From: Blastobasis lacticolella
Taxonomy: Eukaryota > Arthropoda > Insecta > Lepidoptera > Blastobasidae
Direction: 5' to 3'
DNA length: 64,000 bases
Assembly (NCBI GenBank): GCA_905147135.1
Contig: LR990056.1
Span: 15,324,001-15,388,000 of the forward strand
The position numbers and the translations under genes are program-made. Shown here piece after piece: positions 1-10,579 of the stretch (position 1 is its first letter; the number at the start of each line of letters is the position of its first letter). The notes beneath the pieces were generated by a model, which saw only the letters and a list, made by a program, of their open reading frames with translations, was not told the DNA's origin and ran no database searches.

Positions 1-255
1 ACAGTTCCTCTCTATCTGGTGAGTCCTTTACATAATTATTATTTGGTAAAAACCTGTGCTGAAAAGAGGCTCCCTAGCGGATTTTAGGAGTTATAGTTTG
101 ATAATTCAGAAAAGTATTCTGACAGAAACACTATTGATGCCCTTAGTAGAGAGAAGGGCAGGTTTATTTGTATCTTTAGTGAAACTATAAATAGAAAGAA
201 TGTAAACAAAACAAAAACAACGTCAGTTACCTACAGTGTTACAAATTGTTGGTAT

Positions 256-516
256 CACATCACATCACAGCCCATGGCAGTCCACTGCAGGACTTTGGGC
301 CTCTCCCACAAAAGGGGAGGTTATTGCCATAATCTCCACGCTTGGCAGGCGGGTTGGAGATCGCAGTGTTGTGAACATAACAATGGAGGGCGCTGCTGCC
401 CATTTTCCAGTTTACGGAGACTCTAGATCTTTTGTCTCTAAACATTAGTCGCCTTGTACGACGCCCACGAGTGTAGGGGGTTGGTGCTGTTCTACTCTGC
501 CGGACACCACACGGCC
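256..516 (-). mobile_element. S1 SINE-like retroposon, full-length copy
   Basis: A dispersed repeat of about 260 bp. The plus strand begins with repeated CATCA then CACAGCCC and ends with CCGGACACCACACGG. It is flanked by the 11-bp direct repeat ATTGTTGGTAT (245-255 and 517-527), a target-site duplication. The (ATC)n end is constant between copies while the other end is sometimes truncated, so the sense strand is minus with a (GAT)n 3' tail. No clear Pol III B box is visible. Confidence 0.85.
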
Positions 517-527
517 ATTGTTGGTAT

Positions 528-839
528 AGATGTCAGAAACTACTGCCAAGTTTAATAAATGTTAGCTTTTGCTAGTACCTATGTCTATTAATGTGGGCTG
601 TCTGATAGAATGTTACTAAGAAAAAAAATCACTCCACAAAAATAGTAATTTATGTTAAGTCCCTCCCAATGTTACAATACACAGTGTTTAAAGTAAAATA
701 GTGACATTTAATCTGATATTACTTTACCATCTTGAAACATGGTACGTTATGATTTTACGTATTACCAACATCACGTCAGTTATCGGAAAACAAGAATAAG
801 AAATACTTAAAAGCATAGTCCTATTATTTTAATAAATTG
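528..839. other. AT-rich stretch, nothing recognised
   Basis: No coding potential, repeat family or structured element was recognised here. Confidence 0.5.
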
Positions 840-1140
840 AGTACGTAAGCATCGTTATGGTGGTACTGCTGCTGATTGACTTCTTCTTCTTGATCGTTGC
901 CTCACTGCTGAGGATCGTGTCATCATCGGAGTTTGTCAACTGCATGTCTCATCGGTTTCGATCAGTCGCCTGATGTAATACGACGTTGACGAATGTATTT
1001 GGTCCACCCATCTCTTCGGACTTCGGCCTCTGGGTCTCTTGCCTTTTGATAATACAGTAGATAAAACAGTGTGGCAGGGATGCCGTAACAGTAAGTTTGT
1101 GGAACAATTAGCTGGTGTACTTTAGGATGTTGTGTCTTAG
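840..1140 (-). mobile_element. possible degenerate LINE 3' fragment
   Basis: Read on minus, the stretch around 960-1070 gives a basic Arg/Lys-rich peptide with a GRPK/RW-like flavour, as at the C-terminal end of many non-LTR retrotransposon ORFs. Frames are broken. The plus end near 870-930 carries TTCTTCTTCTTG and TCATCATC-like repeats, as in a LINE tail. The family is not assignable by eye. Confidence 0.3.
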
Positions 1141-2775
1141 AGATAGGATAGGCTTCGAATGTGCAAAATCTCAATAATGACCCAGTACAGATCTCCGCGA
1201 TTTCTATGCGAGCGGGACAACTTGCCAACATGTATCGAAAAAAAAAGAGCAAAATTGATAGCGTGTTTGTTTACATTTAACCGGAGACATTCGAACGAAA
1301 TTTTCCATATTTCAGTATAATGTTTGTTATTGTGGTCGTAGTTTTCCAATGATATAGAAGATTTCCGCGTCAACAATGGGATCACCCACATACATTTCAC
1401 AAAATTTAAAAAAAAGGGTAGTTTGGTTAGTAATTTAATTTTCAAGTTATTGATCGAAAAATAAGTAAATACGAGTAAGTGAACTGATTGACGGTAGATA
1501 ATTTCGAATTATGTTTTGAGTAACTAAAGATAAACCTGTGACTTAGTTCGACCAACCATTTGTACTATGTTAATGTGACTTAGTTTTACCTGGATAAAGA
1601 CTTTGTTAGACGGATCTATCTAAGAAGCTAACTCAATATGTGACGACTATCGAGCCGAAGTTTTTATAAGATTTATGTGATAGTTTTGTTTTCTCTAAAT
1701 TTGTTGCATCATCGGAAGGAGGTGGTCGTGTTTTATCAATGATGGTGGGCTGATGGAGCCTATGGGAGAGTTTTATGCTTGCTTACCGGCCTGATGGAGG
1801 CTATGGAAGCGTGACTTTTATAGAAGGTAGTTGTTTCAAGCTTTGTGAAAAAATGTTGAAAGTCCAGATATTTTGGTGATTGTTGAGAAGTCGGTTTTAT
1901 AAATTAACTTTAGCTTCGAGTACTGAAATTTCCTTGATTACCGATATTAATTTACTTTTTCGAGTTCTGTTGTTGGACCAGTAAGATGAGGTAGTGTAAG
2001 CAATGGTGAGATTTTATATCCTTCTGCCAGTACAAGTTTAGTAGTACCTGAACTGTTGTTGAAGTCAAACATCCTGATTTATTTGGCTGACTTGGAGTCA
2101 TTGGGCTGAGAGCCCCGAAAGTCTCGATTTTGTGGCTGCAGATGGCAAATTGAATGTTGTAATTTTTTTTAGAAAGCGACTGGATATGGGACACCTTCAT
2201 TATTACAAACATTGTTAAATCGTTTCAAAATGGGAGCTTAAACGTTACGTTAAGTCTAGATAGAGTATACTAGTTCGAACAGTTAAAATCGTTGACGATG
2301 ATTATTACTTATTTAGTTTTGGTGTTGTAACAGATGGACTGCTGTAACCCATGACTGGCGTAACAGATAGACGGGAGGGCTTCTTATTATTAAACTCCTG
2401 ATTTAGTTTTGATATTGAGCAGTAGAGATAATGTTGTTTTTGTATCACTGTGAACAATTGTTCGGGTTTGTGACGATTACTTGCTGTGTAACTCGTAGAC
2501 CGTAGCTGAGAGTCTATAGACAGCTATTAGTGAAATAAAGCGTGTTAAAGTTACTACTTCATGATTTTAGCAATTTCATATTGAAAAGTATACTGTATAG
2601 TCTAACAGTAGATACCTACGCACAGGTTATATAAGCACGGCTACTACAGTGGTGCCCCTATATTATAGATGGAGGTATTACTAGAGTCTAAAAGTACCTA
2701 CTGGTTTAAAAAATGTGACGAATGAACAACACTGAGCTGATATGTTGGCAATGTTTATGAACTTCTATTTATTTG
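1141..2775. other. unassigned T+G-rich region
   Basis: The plus strand is visibly rich in T and G and poor in C over long distances, for example 1680-1830 and 2280-2560. No ORF is credible. This skew runs on to about 4240 and is unlike the flanking DNA. It could be the untranslated part of a large retroelement or a long non-coding transcript; nothing decides. Confidence 0.4.
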
Positions 2776-3150
2776 TCCCGCCTGTGTGGCTCCCGCCTGT
2801 GTGGCTCCCGCCTGTGTGGCTCCCGCCTGTGTGGCTCCCGCCTGTGTAGATCCCGCCTGGGTGGCTCTCGCCTGTGTGGCTTCCGCCTCTGTGGCACCCA
2901 CCTGTGTGGCATTCCGCCTGTGTGGCATCCCGCCTGTGTGGCATCTCGCCTGTGTGGCATCTCGCCTGTGTGGCATCTCGCCTGTGTGGCATCTCGCCTG
3001 TGTGGCATCTCGCCTGTGTGGCATCCCGCCTGTTTGGCATTTCGCCTGTGTGGCATTTAGCCTGTGAGGCATTCCGCCTGTATGGCATTTCGCCGGTGTG
3101 GTATTTTGCTGTGTGGCATTTCGCCTCTGTGCCATTTACCCTTGTGTGAC
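2776..3150. repeat. minisatellite, 15-bp units turning into 16-bp units
   Basis: About nine units of 15 bp (type TCCCGCCTGTGTGGC, from 2776) are followed from 2911 by about fourteen mostly 16-bp units (type ATCTCGCCTGTGTGGC). The extra base sits between GGC and the C-run. The array decays toward 3150. Long ORFs read through it in several frames on both strands only because the unit lacks stop codons. These are not genes. Confidence 0.95.
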
Positions 3151-4458
3151 ATCTTACCTGTATCGTGCTATGGCAGACGTGATACAGGATATAGAATATA
3201 CTCGTAGTTTGACGATTAGAGTGGTACTGGCCAGAGTGACACCCAGTCTGTGTGGCACCTAGTCTGTGTGGTATTTTGCTATTGTGCAGGTCCAGTTGTG
3301 TGCCGGCCCGGTTGCGAGGCGGCCCGATTGCGTGGCTGCCCGTCTGATAGCGTTCGTCAGTGTGGTGGTTCGCCTGTGTGTCATTTCTTCTGTATAGTAA
3401 TATTACTCTTATTTTTAAAATTAGGATGGCGCTGACGGATGACCAAAATCATATGGCATTTAATGAAGGAGTGTTTCGATCACACTCGAAGTAACATTGG
3501 GTCTTTTGCCGAGTACTGAAAATTTTATGTAGGTAGGTATGTCACATATTTGTAGTAAATCTAAGTACCTACAGTAATGGAGGTCGGGGACAATACGCGA
3601 GGTTTGTGATTGCAGCGAGGGGAAAACACTGGTTTCATTGGTAGTAATTGTGATACGGTTCATAGTCTGGTGTCCTCTAATAAACCGTAGCTGAATTTGT
3701 GTCAGCAATTTATAAAGAATAATTTGTGTACGAGATGATGTTGTTCTCTCATGTCTCTCTCAATCTACGGAAGTTTAGTATGATAAATGATAATGAACGT
3801 ATGTTTTATGTGTACACAAATAGCAGTTACTTAAGTATTGGTGGGTTAATGCAGTCGTGATAGATACAATCACATGATTCATAAGACTTACTTGGGTGAT
3901 GTGTTGTGGTCAGAAGTGACCGAGCGAATATGGTACTGTGCTATGGTTTTCATGTTTCAGATAACACACGAGGACGTGTGTATAGCAGGACGGCCGTGAC
4001 GGATGCGGTCATTAGTACGGACTCATGTGGTCAATAGTACGGACTCATGACGAAGAAAACGGAAGTGGGAGTGCGCCCTCTGGTGGGGCGTGCTGACAGA
4101 GTCTCGACGGCACGACTCGGGCGGAGTGGCGGCCATTCTTGGCGCGACCGCCGCTGAGGAGTGACGCGTCTTGAAACTGTCTCCACATTTCGTTTATAGA
4201 AAGTGTTATTTACGTTTTAAAATAAAGTAATTTTAAAATCACCTTTGAAAGAAGAAAGTTACTTACCTCAACTGCCTATATTGTGATACTGCTCTGATTT
4301 CAAGTGAAATTATAAGTGATGTGCAAAAATGAAATGGAATAAATACAGTGGAGTAAATGTGAACCTTTTCTTTAATTTATCTGGACGAATACGATCTATA
4401 ACTGATATCACCACCCTGATGACAATGATCCTGATACAACCCCTTCCTTCACGCGACG
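3151..4458. other. unassigned T+G-rich region with GC-rich patch
   Basis: Degenerate minisatellite-like units (CTGTGTGGCACC type) recur at 3244-3390. A GC-rich patch lies at about 4030-4170, followed by AATAAAG near 4220. The 3899-4240 piece begins TG and ends CA like an LTR, but no second copy and no flanking duplication was found, so it is not called one. Confidence 0.4.
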
Positions 4459-4625
4459 ACATATATATTATTATATTAGACGGGACTTGGACGCGACGTA
4501 CCTTTATGATTTGTTTTCCCGACGTTTCGGTAGGGTTACACCCACCGTGGTCACGACGAGACGACGAGTCGTCTCGTGACCACGGTGGGTGTAACCCTAC
4601 CGAAACGTAATATAATAATATGTGT
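4459..4625. mobile_element. foldback (long-hairpin) element
   Basis: The core 4522-4608 is a near-perfect inverted repeat with arms of about 40 bases, a 4-nt CGAG loop and one 3-base bulge. Outer AT-rich arms (TATATTATTATATTA near 4463-4479, TAATATAATAATATG at 4608-4622) are also inverted. The left side has a 43-base spacer that the right lacks. This fits a foldback MITE with a deletion in one arm. Confidence 0.8.
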
Positions 4626-4730
4626 AAAGAACGCGAGTTTAGTTTGAAACAATCTATATAGTCAGTCCTTCTATGACTGAACTGAGGAATGTCGTCTGAT
4701 GGACACATTCGCACGTAATGCGATCACTTT

Positions 4731-4796
4731 GCATCTGGGGCCTTTTTTGGATCGGCTCGCATCCAAGCGAGCGCTCGCCTTCTGATGCTTGCGGAT
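4731..4796 (+). mobile_element. MITE-A, split copy, left part
   Basis: This matches the left end of the intact MITE-A at 19821-19978: a GGGGCC terminal motif, then CTCGC, GCGAGCG and TCGCCTTCT(G/A)ATGCTTG. The element continues at 5279-5300 and 5703-5805 after two insertions. Confidence 0.7.
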
Positions 4797-4803
4797 AACA
4801 CTA

Positions 4804-4845
<42 letters not shown>

Positions 4846-5278
4846 ACACACACGCACACACACACGCACACGCACACGCACACGCACACGCACACGCACA
4901 CGCACACGCACACGCACACGCACACGCACACGCACACGCACACGCACACGCACACGCACACGCACACGCACACGCACACGCACACGCACACGCACACGCA
5001 CACGCACACGCACACGCACCCGCACCCGCACCCACACCCACCTATACACACAGAGAGATCTTTCTCTTATCTAATATTTTTATTAAAAAAAGAGAAGTTT
5101 GTTTTTTACTATTAATATTAATTTTGTCATTTTATATGGCGTTGTGGCTATATTAATTACCAAAATTATAAATTGCAGTTTTGTAATTGGCATTTCAACA
5201 TAATAATGTAACCTTTTTAAAAAATAATGCATATGCTGTAAAACTGTGAAATAAATGAATAAATGAAATGAAAATGAA
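4794..5278 (+). mobile_element. retroposon-like insert with microsatellite at its left end
   Basis: Comparison with the uninterrupted MITE-A shows that this block was inserted between its GCTTG and TCTTTT. The right end is an A-rich AATAAATGAATAAATG-like tail, as in LINE 3' untranslated regions. The left part is the CA/CG microsatellite. The parent family was not identified. Confidence 0.55.
4808..5045. repeat. (CA)n / (CACACG)n microsatellite
   Basis: About 238 bp of alternating purine-pyrimidine DNA, mainly hexamer CACACG flanked by pure CA runs. It decays to CACCCG at the right. The many Thr-His, Ala-His and Cys-Val ORFs here are repeat artefacts. Alternating CG/CA DNA of this length is prone to Z-DNA. 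Confidence 0.98.
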
Positions 5279-5300
5279 TTGTCTTTTCTATCTTAAGCAA

Positions 5301-5702
5301 TGAGCAGTTTTCCAATACTGTATCTAAAGCATTCCTAACCACTCCCTAGATGGCGCCCCGAAAATTTTGGTAATTGATAATCGCTTGATAGGTTCTTAGC
5401 AAAGATGATATAAACACTGGGTACGTTGTATTGGATAATATTGTATTTATCAATAGTTTTGAACCATTTTAGAGGTTGTAATAAATTATTACAAACAAAA
5501 CAAACATCAATTTGACTGAGTCCATTCGTTTTGTGGACACTAGGATCAAGAATGGACGCAATAAAAATCATAGATAATATGAAAAGTTTGTATTAAAATA
5601 TATTTCGTTGAACCTTTTGGTAAAAAATTATCAAAATTTTAGGAGCGCCATCTATTGATGCTTTTTAAAACCAATTGACAATACCTACTGGAAAACTCCT
5701 CA
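5301..5702 (+). mobile_element. MITE-B, copy 1
   Basis: A 402-bp element with imperfect terminal inverted repeats (TGAGCAGTTTTCC at left, GGAAAACTCCTCA at right). A second copy lies at 24364-24769, about 90% identical by eye. It sits inside MITE-A: flanking TCTTAAGCAA and TTACCAAGAGTG together match an uninterrupted stretch of the copy at 19821-19978. The target-site duplication is not clear. No coding capacity. Confidence 0.85.
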
Positions 5703-5805
5703 TTTACCAAGAGTGTAAAAGATCTCGTTCACTCTTGAGCGCTCGCTACCTAGATAAGTAGCGGATGCGAGCGGTGTCAAAAGAGGACCCCAGTGGCCCT
5801 AGCAC
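5703..5805 (+). mobile_element. MITE-A, split copy, right part
   Basis: This matches the right half of the intact MITE-A, from TTACCAAGAGTGTAAAAGA to GTCAAAAGAGGACCCCAG. The part between the two insertions is 5279-5300. Confidence 0.65.
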
Positions 5806-6084
5806 AGGTGTGTCCGCGACAAAGCTCGCGCCGCGAGAGAGCGTTTGTCTCTTTCTCTCAATACTAAGACCAAAGAGATAGCAATACCTATGTCGCGCTT
5901 TTTCTCGCTCATCGCGCGCGAGAGCAACTTGTGCTAGGCCTACTGGTGCTTAATTTATCTTAAATTGCGTTGATGGCTATTACGGCGTCAGCATTCTGAA
6001 GTCGCAAAATCGGTGTCAAAAAGTTAGTGACTTAGCGAGTTCAGATTTCGCTTAAGGTTGGTGTTGGGGCAATTCTTTTCTTGA

Positions 6085-6462
6085 CTATACTAATATTATA
6101 AAGGGGAAAGATTTAATTTATTGTATGCTTGTTTGTAATGGATAAACTCAGAAACTGCTTACACAATTTTAAAAATTCTTGCACTGGTAGAAAAATTAGA
6201 AAAGAACTACATTGTTAGCGTGTAATATAGGCTATATTTTATCTTCAAAAAAAGAAGAGATCCCTAGAACATTTCAACATTTCAGAACGACTGCACCGCA
6301 CCTATTTAGCTAAACTTTTTTGTTTCATTTGTTATTGACAGGACAAGGTTTATTTGTAAGAAAAAATGGGTAGTTGGGTGTAGGGTGGGTGTAAGGTGGG
6401 TGTAGGGTACGGTCGGGGTAGAACGCCCACGCGAATGATGTCGCGTCGGGCTAACTTGTTAG
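6085..6462 (+). mobile_element. Helitron-like non-autonomous element
   Basis: It starts with CTATACTAATATTATAAAG, has an AGGGTGGGTGTAGGGT-type internal tract (6375-6412) and ends near GTCGCGTCGGGCTAACTTGTT. Related elements with the CTAGT-type end are at 18236-18436, 53752-53945 and 54238-54525. The Helitron call rests on end sequences and the absence of terminal inverted repeats. Confidence 0.5.
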
Positions 6463-6727
6463 GTATATTTTAATTAAGTTATTTAGGCTTCAACTTACTA
6501 AGCGTCGCCTAAGTTCGGGTTTAGCCATGCTTAGTCATAGTTTTAGCTAAATATTACCGTTCTACGATAGGGAAACAAATTAAATTAAAAACCCCTAAAT
6601 TCAAATAACAACTTTTAATTTAACCCACCATATATTCAAACTTTCTTTTTAAATAAGAATAGCTTTTCACAGAAGGAACAACACATGATAAATCATTTTT
6701 ATACAGCCTATAATAATTATGAATGTG
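6463..6727. other. AT-rich stretch, nothing recognised
   Basis: No repeat or coding signal was recognised. Confidence 0.4.
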
Positions 6728-6815
6728 TAACCATGATCCAATCTGGTCAGGTTCCCCCTGTTAATAGAGTCACGGAGGTCAGACGGCAGTCGCTCCACTG
6801 TAATTACCGGATCAT
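6728..6815 (+). mobile_element. SINE-T internal fragment
   Basis: It matches the middle of SINE-T (TAACCATGATCCAATCTGG to CACTGTAATTACC). Head and tail are missing. Confidence 0.75.
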
Positions 6816-6942
6816 GCACCACCTACCTACCTATAATTATTAAGTTTAATAAAACCAAAACCTTGACTTATAACCTAACCTTACGTTTATTTAGAGGCAT
6901 ATTAGTTTATTTGTTAATTATTATTTTTCGCTACTATTTACA

Positions 6943-7103
6943 CTTGCACTACTTACTAGTTCTTGTGAAACATTACCTCTTCCCAAAGGTTGTCTGGGAG
7001 AGATCGCTTAAAGCGATAAGACCGCCTTTGCGCGCATGTATATTATGCTGATTTTTGTATATTGTCTTACAATATGTGTGCAATAAAGAGTTTTTACTTA
7101 CTT
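6943..7103 (+). repeat. repeat R, copy 1
   Basis: Nearly identical to 26808-26965. It runs from CACTACTTACTAGTTCTTG through GAGATCGCTTAAAGCGATAA to GTGCAATAAAGAGTTTTTA and a (CTTA)n tail. The AATAAA plus a short simple tail suggests a LINE or retroposon 3' end. Weaker relatives occur at 9520-9610 and 46015-46095. Confidence 0.8.
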
Positions 7104-7334
7104 ACTTACTTACTAACCCGGAAAGGCAAATTGCACCCTTATCAGGAGGAGGAATTAGGCAGTATCTGCGATCAATAGCTTTGTGTAATGGAAATATTAT
7201 CTGTGTAATAGACCGTAGCAGCTAGTATGTAGAACTTTATTCGATACTATGAATCATGGTGTTATGAGTTATCGATACGAGCGTGGAGTAGGCAACATCC
7301 TACTAGTTCTACAAACCCTTCTTTCTCCTCTTAA

Positions 7335-7420
7335 TCATCATCTCGGCGTTACGTCGCGGTTGCGCTCTCGCGCGGTACACGAAAGCCAGGGGTCCTTCCT
7401 TAATCCATTCCATAAATTTT
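7335..7420 (-). mobile_element. SINE-T 3' fragment
   Basis: The 3' end of SINE-T in reverse: ATCATCTCGGCGTTA, then CGGTTGCGCTCTCGCGC and a GGGGTCC stretch. Confidence 0.6.
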
Positions 7421-7711
7421 GAGGGATTTGGCTTTTTACGTGCGTCGACTCCCATCCGACAAGCACAACCCGTTAGGTAAAAGCGGATGCGTCAGAGCCT
7501 CGTCCGTCTGCCAGCAGGGGCAGGTGCTGGTGAGGTTGGCTTGGGCCTCTGAGATTGTGGTGGGACCCCATACTCCCTAAACAAACCCTACTTATTACAA
7601 ATGCTTAAAGTAAGGATGGGTGTCTGGATGTTTGTTACCCCTTCACGCAAAAATTACTGAACGGATTATTATGAAAAGTGGCAGTAGATAATACATCTTA
7701 TAGCGCAGAAT

Positions 7712-7892
7712 CATCATCACAGCCCATAACAGTCCACTGCAGGACTTAGGGCCTCTCCCACAAAAAGGGAGGTTATTGCCATAATCTCCACGCTTGGCAG
7801 GCGGGTTGGAGATCGCAGTGTTATAATATAACAATGGAAAATGCTGCTGCCCATTTTCCAGTCTACGGAGGCGCTTAGATCTTTTGCCTCGA
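7712..7892 (-). mobile_element. S1 copy, 5'-truncated
   Basis: Flanked by the 12-bp target-site duplication ATAGCGCAGAAT (7700-7711, 7893-7904). The plus-right end stops at TTTTGCCTCGA, so the sense 5' end is missing while the (GAT)n-tail end is complete. This is the expected product of incomplete reverse transcription of a minus-sense element. Confidence 0.85.
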
Positions 7893-7904
7893 ATAGCGCA
7901 GAAT

Positions 7905-8940
7905 ACCACGCTATAATTTAACCAGAAATTCAATGTGGTCCCCGCGGGAAAGGGTCTAGAACGTTATATAGCCGAATTTTACGCGGACGCGTGGGCAAAA
8001 GTTATTTGCTTACAGCTGACACAGTTGTATTTACACTTTATCTAAATGAAATAAACTTTACATGCTAAACAAATAATCATATCATTTCCCATTTACGCGG
8101 CTAGTTGATACTTTGAAAGGAGCAAAAGCAAGGTTCTCGTTGATATTGTGATTGTGTTGGATTAGTTGGATTGTTTCGCTTACTTTTTCGACTTTTGGAT
8201 AGTTCTATCTAATGAAAGGAAAAAACACTCTTTACTAACAAATCTTCATGTTACGGAATCTTAATATAACATTTCTCATAAACGTTTCTCGACGAGATCG
8301 TTTGGCGAAAAACTTGATAATTTGTTATTCAATAAGAAGTTTTTTTTGGGAAAGAATGTAACCTTATCCTCGCGCCAACCCAAGACTACCCACCAGCAAT
8401 CGCCACTGTTGATTTACCTATATCGTGGAATGACGTTCTCCCTGGAGAATTTGGAGTTTATTATCGTGGAATGAACTTTCCGAAAAGGTTTTCCTAACAG
8501 AACACAATGAAAATTATTAAAACAACGCAGGAAAAAATTCATGATGTCGAAGTAGCATTAAGTGAGGCTTACAATACTGTTACGAATATGAAAATAATTC
8601 CTATTTAATGACTACATCTTCATACCGTAAGTTTGTATGACGAACATAGCGATCAAACTAGCACTACAAGTATAGAAGACATGTCCAAAAAATATTTAAA
8701 GTAATAAATCCAAGAACAGGGAAGTGCAAAAAATACTCGCCAAATCCAACAAAATCAAAAAAGCAAGGCGGTTTGACCAGAATATCCAAGTTAGGAAATT
8801 AACGTGCTTGGAGAATTACCTTATGGACGGGAACAATCAACTTCTTAGTCGCCGGAGGCGCACTACAGGGAAACTCAGAGTATGAAAATGAAATTTTATT
8901 CGAATAATGTGTAGAATACTACCTACTTGCATTTTTTTAT
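7905..8940. other. unassigned; holds one short duplicated segment
   Basis: 8093-8180 resembles 14656-14740 (both have TTTACGCGGCTAGTTG, then GTTCTCGTTGA and ATTGTGATTGTGTT). The rest is AT-rich with no credible gene. Confidence 0.45.
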
Positions 8941-9262
8941 TCTAATAGTAGGAGGCAAACAGGAAAGCTGAGCACCTGGGGCCGTATTGTTCCGGTAGTA
9001 CGCCGAATCTTGATTCCATTGAGAAATGACGAAAGGCAGCTCTGGCTCTGCCTTGCTGCAGTTTTCCCCTTCTCAATTGGATCAAGGTGGCGGAGCTGCC
9101 TTGCTGCGATTGGTCTCTATCGATGATGGCGATGATCCAAGATGGCGGCGTACTATCGGAGATCAACGGTACGGCCGCTGATGATAAGTGATCACCGCCG
9201 ATAGGAGGGCCTATTGCCGGCCTTAGAAAAAGGTGCCAGCTCATTTCTTGAAGGCCCCAATT
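8941..9262. repeat. GC-richer repeat-like block
   Basis: It contains an internal near-repeat (AGGCAGCTCTGGCTCTGCCTTGCTGC and GGCGGAGCTGCCTTGCTGC) and a GATCACCGCCGATAGGAGG segment like the 3' ends of LINE L2 copies. Probably retroposon-derived, not classified. Confidence 0.4.
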
Positions 9263-9639
9263 TCATATCTGCTGTGACAAAGGTGTCGCCGCCATATACA
9301 CGTGTATACAGGCCTGTCTGTGTATATGTCTACAACCGAATGATGCGTGACGCATCAGATCGCGTCATTACACGCCGCTCACGCGCTCTGACGCACACAC
9401 CGTGGGATTTAAGACAAGTGTGTTGCTAAAATGCAATTATTCATAAATTTATTAGGAGAGCTGATGTCACATCACATCACCCTAATGTAGCGCTACCTTA
9501 ATACCATAGCAGCTTGCATCGATAAGGCCGCCTCTGCCCCCAAAGTTTGAAAAGACCAATTAAATTTTCTTTTTTGTAATTTTATGCAATAAAGAGTTTC
9601 ATCTATCTATCTATAGCATAAGGAAACGCCTCCCTCTCC
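9263..9639. other. unassigned, with a repeat-R-like 3' end
   Basis: 9505-9610 ends with GCAATAAAGAGTTTC and a (ATCT)n tail, resembling the R 3' end. The rest is not recognised. Confidence 0.4.
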
Positions 9640-9775
9640 CAAAAAGTGAAGAAATCGGCAGAGGAAAGACAACAACCTAAATGTAAGAATCGTAGATGTT
9701 ATGGGCGACAGTTACCATTTACCATCAGGTGGGCTGTCTGCTCGCTTGTCAATGAGTAGCATAAAGAAGAGTTAC
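9640..9775 (+). repeat. repeat E
   Basis: It contains GTAGATGTTATGGGCGACAG, a TTACCATCAGGTGGGCTGTC-like core and a CATAAAGAAG end. Relatives lie at 28385-28478 (+), 46474-46735 (-), 59935-60115 (-) and 62878-62965 (+). Confidence 0.65.
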
Positions 9776-10235
9776 GATTGCTCCGCCAATAAATGATGAT
9801 AATTTGCTTTTAGAGGTAATATCTCGCCATATAGGTTAAGCCCATCAAATTATCAAATAACACACCTACGTGTGCTATGTCAGTATCAAAATAAAGGCAC
9901 TTTCATTTCCAAACTGATTGGTCAGCTTAATTTGGCAGCGTGGTACGAGTAATCCATTGGAACCATGTTGTTTTCATTCAATTAGCCGAGAGTGGCATAT
10001 TTCAGTAAGCTGGAATTGCTGAAAATCGTGCTCGTATTGCCAAAACTCGATCGAATTTGCCTACTACTGTAGGGACACGTTTTTTATAATGTGAAGAAAA
10101 TCTAGTCAAATACGGAAAGGAGCTTAAAAATGACCCAATCACGTATCCAAATAAAAGAAGTAGGTGCCTAATACTTACTTTAAACAAATAATTGCAATTT
10201 AAAAATAACAATGTATATTTTTTTAATGTAGATAC
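9776..10235. other. unassigned
   Basis: AT-rich, with no recognised repeat or gene. Confidence 0.4.
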
Positions 10236-10350
10236 CGTGACGGGGTGCCATACGGCTCTCGGGACTGTTCAAGCAGTCCCAGGCTCCCTGGCGGAAGACC
10301 TCAGTCAACCTCGCTTCGGCAACGATCTTATGAGGCACCTCCATGAGTGA
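10236..10350 (+). repeat. dispersed repeat, copy 1 of a pair
   Basis: Resembles 41945-42075. Shared landmarks are a GGACT(G/A)TTCAA(G/C)CAGTC block, CGGAAGACC, TCAACCTCG and a later TATTACGAG/CTTATGAG. The element type is unknown. Confidence 0.6.
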
Positions 10351-10579
10351 CGAGCACTTCATTTAAAAATGCAACAAAATATATCATAACGACACTATAA
10401 TAAAAAAAGTATAAAGCCGCGCGTTGTCAACTGTTGTCAAAGGATCACTTTACTCACTCACTCACTTTATTAAAAACTAGCTGTACCTTAATGTCTATTA
10501 AGCAGCAATGTTGTCTGGTGAAGCACTCTTATAAAAAGGGAGCATTTTACATTGGATTTTAAAACTCCTATGTTGTATT

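Noticed and set aside
2755..3149. Long ORFs on both strands with Cys-His-Thr-Gly and Trp-His repeats (zinc-finger-like appearance)
   Set aside because: They are translations of the minisatellite in different frames. Codon spacing follows the 15/16-bp unit, with no start context or non-repeat domain.
2776..3150. CRISPR-like array
   Set aside because: Units are contiguous and nearly identical with no unique spacers, in a eukaryotic context.
3899..4240. Solo LTR or 3' LTR
   Set aside because: TG...CA ends and AATAAA are suggestive, but no flanking duplication, primer-binding site or second LTR could be found.
4671..5156. Thr-His, Ala-His, Arg-Val and Cys-Val repeat proteins
   Set aside because: Translations of a CA/CACACG microsatellite.
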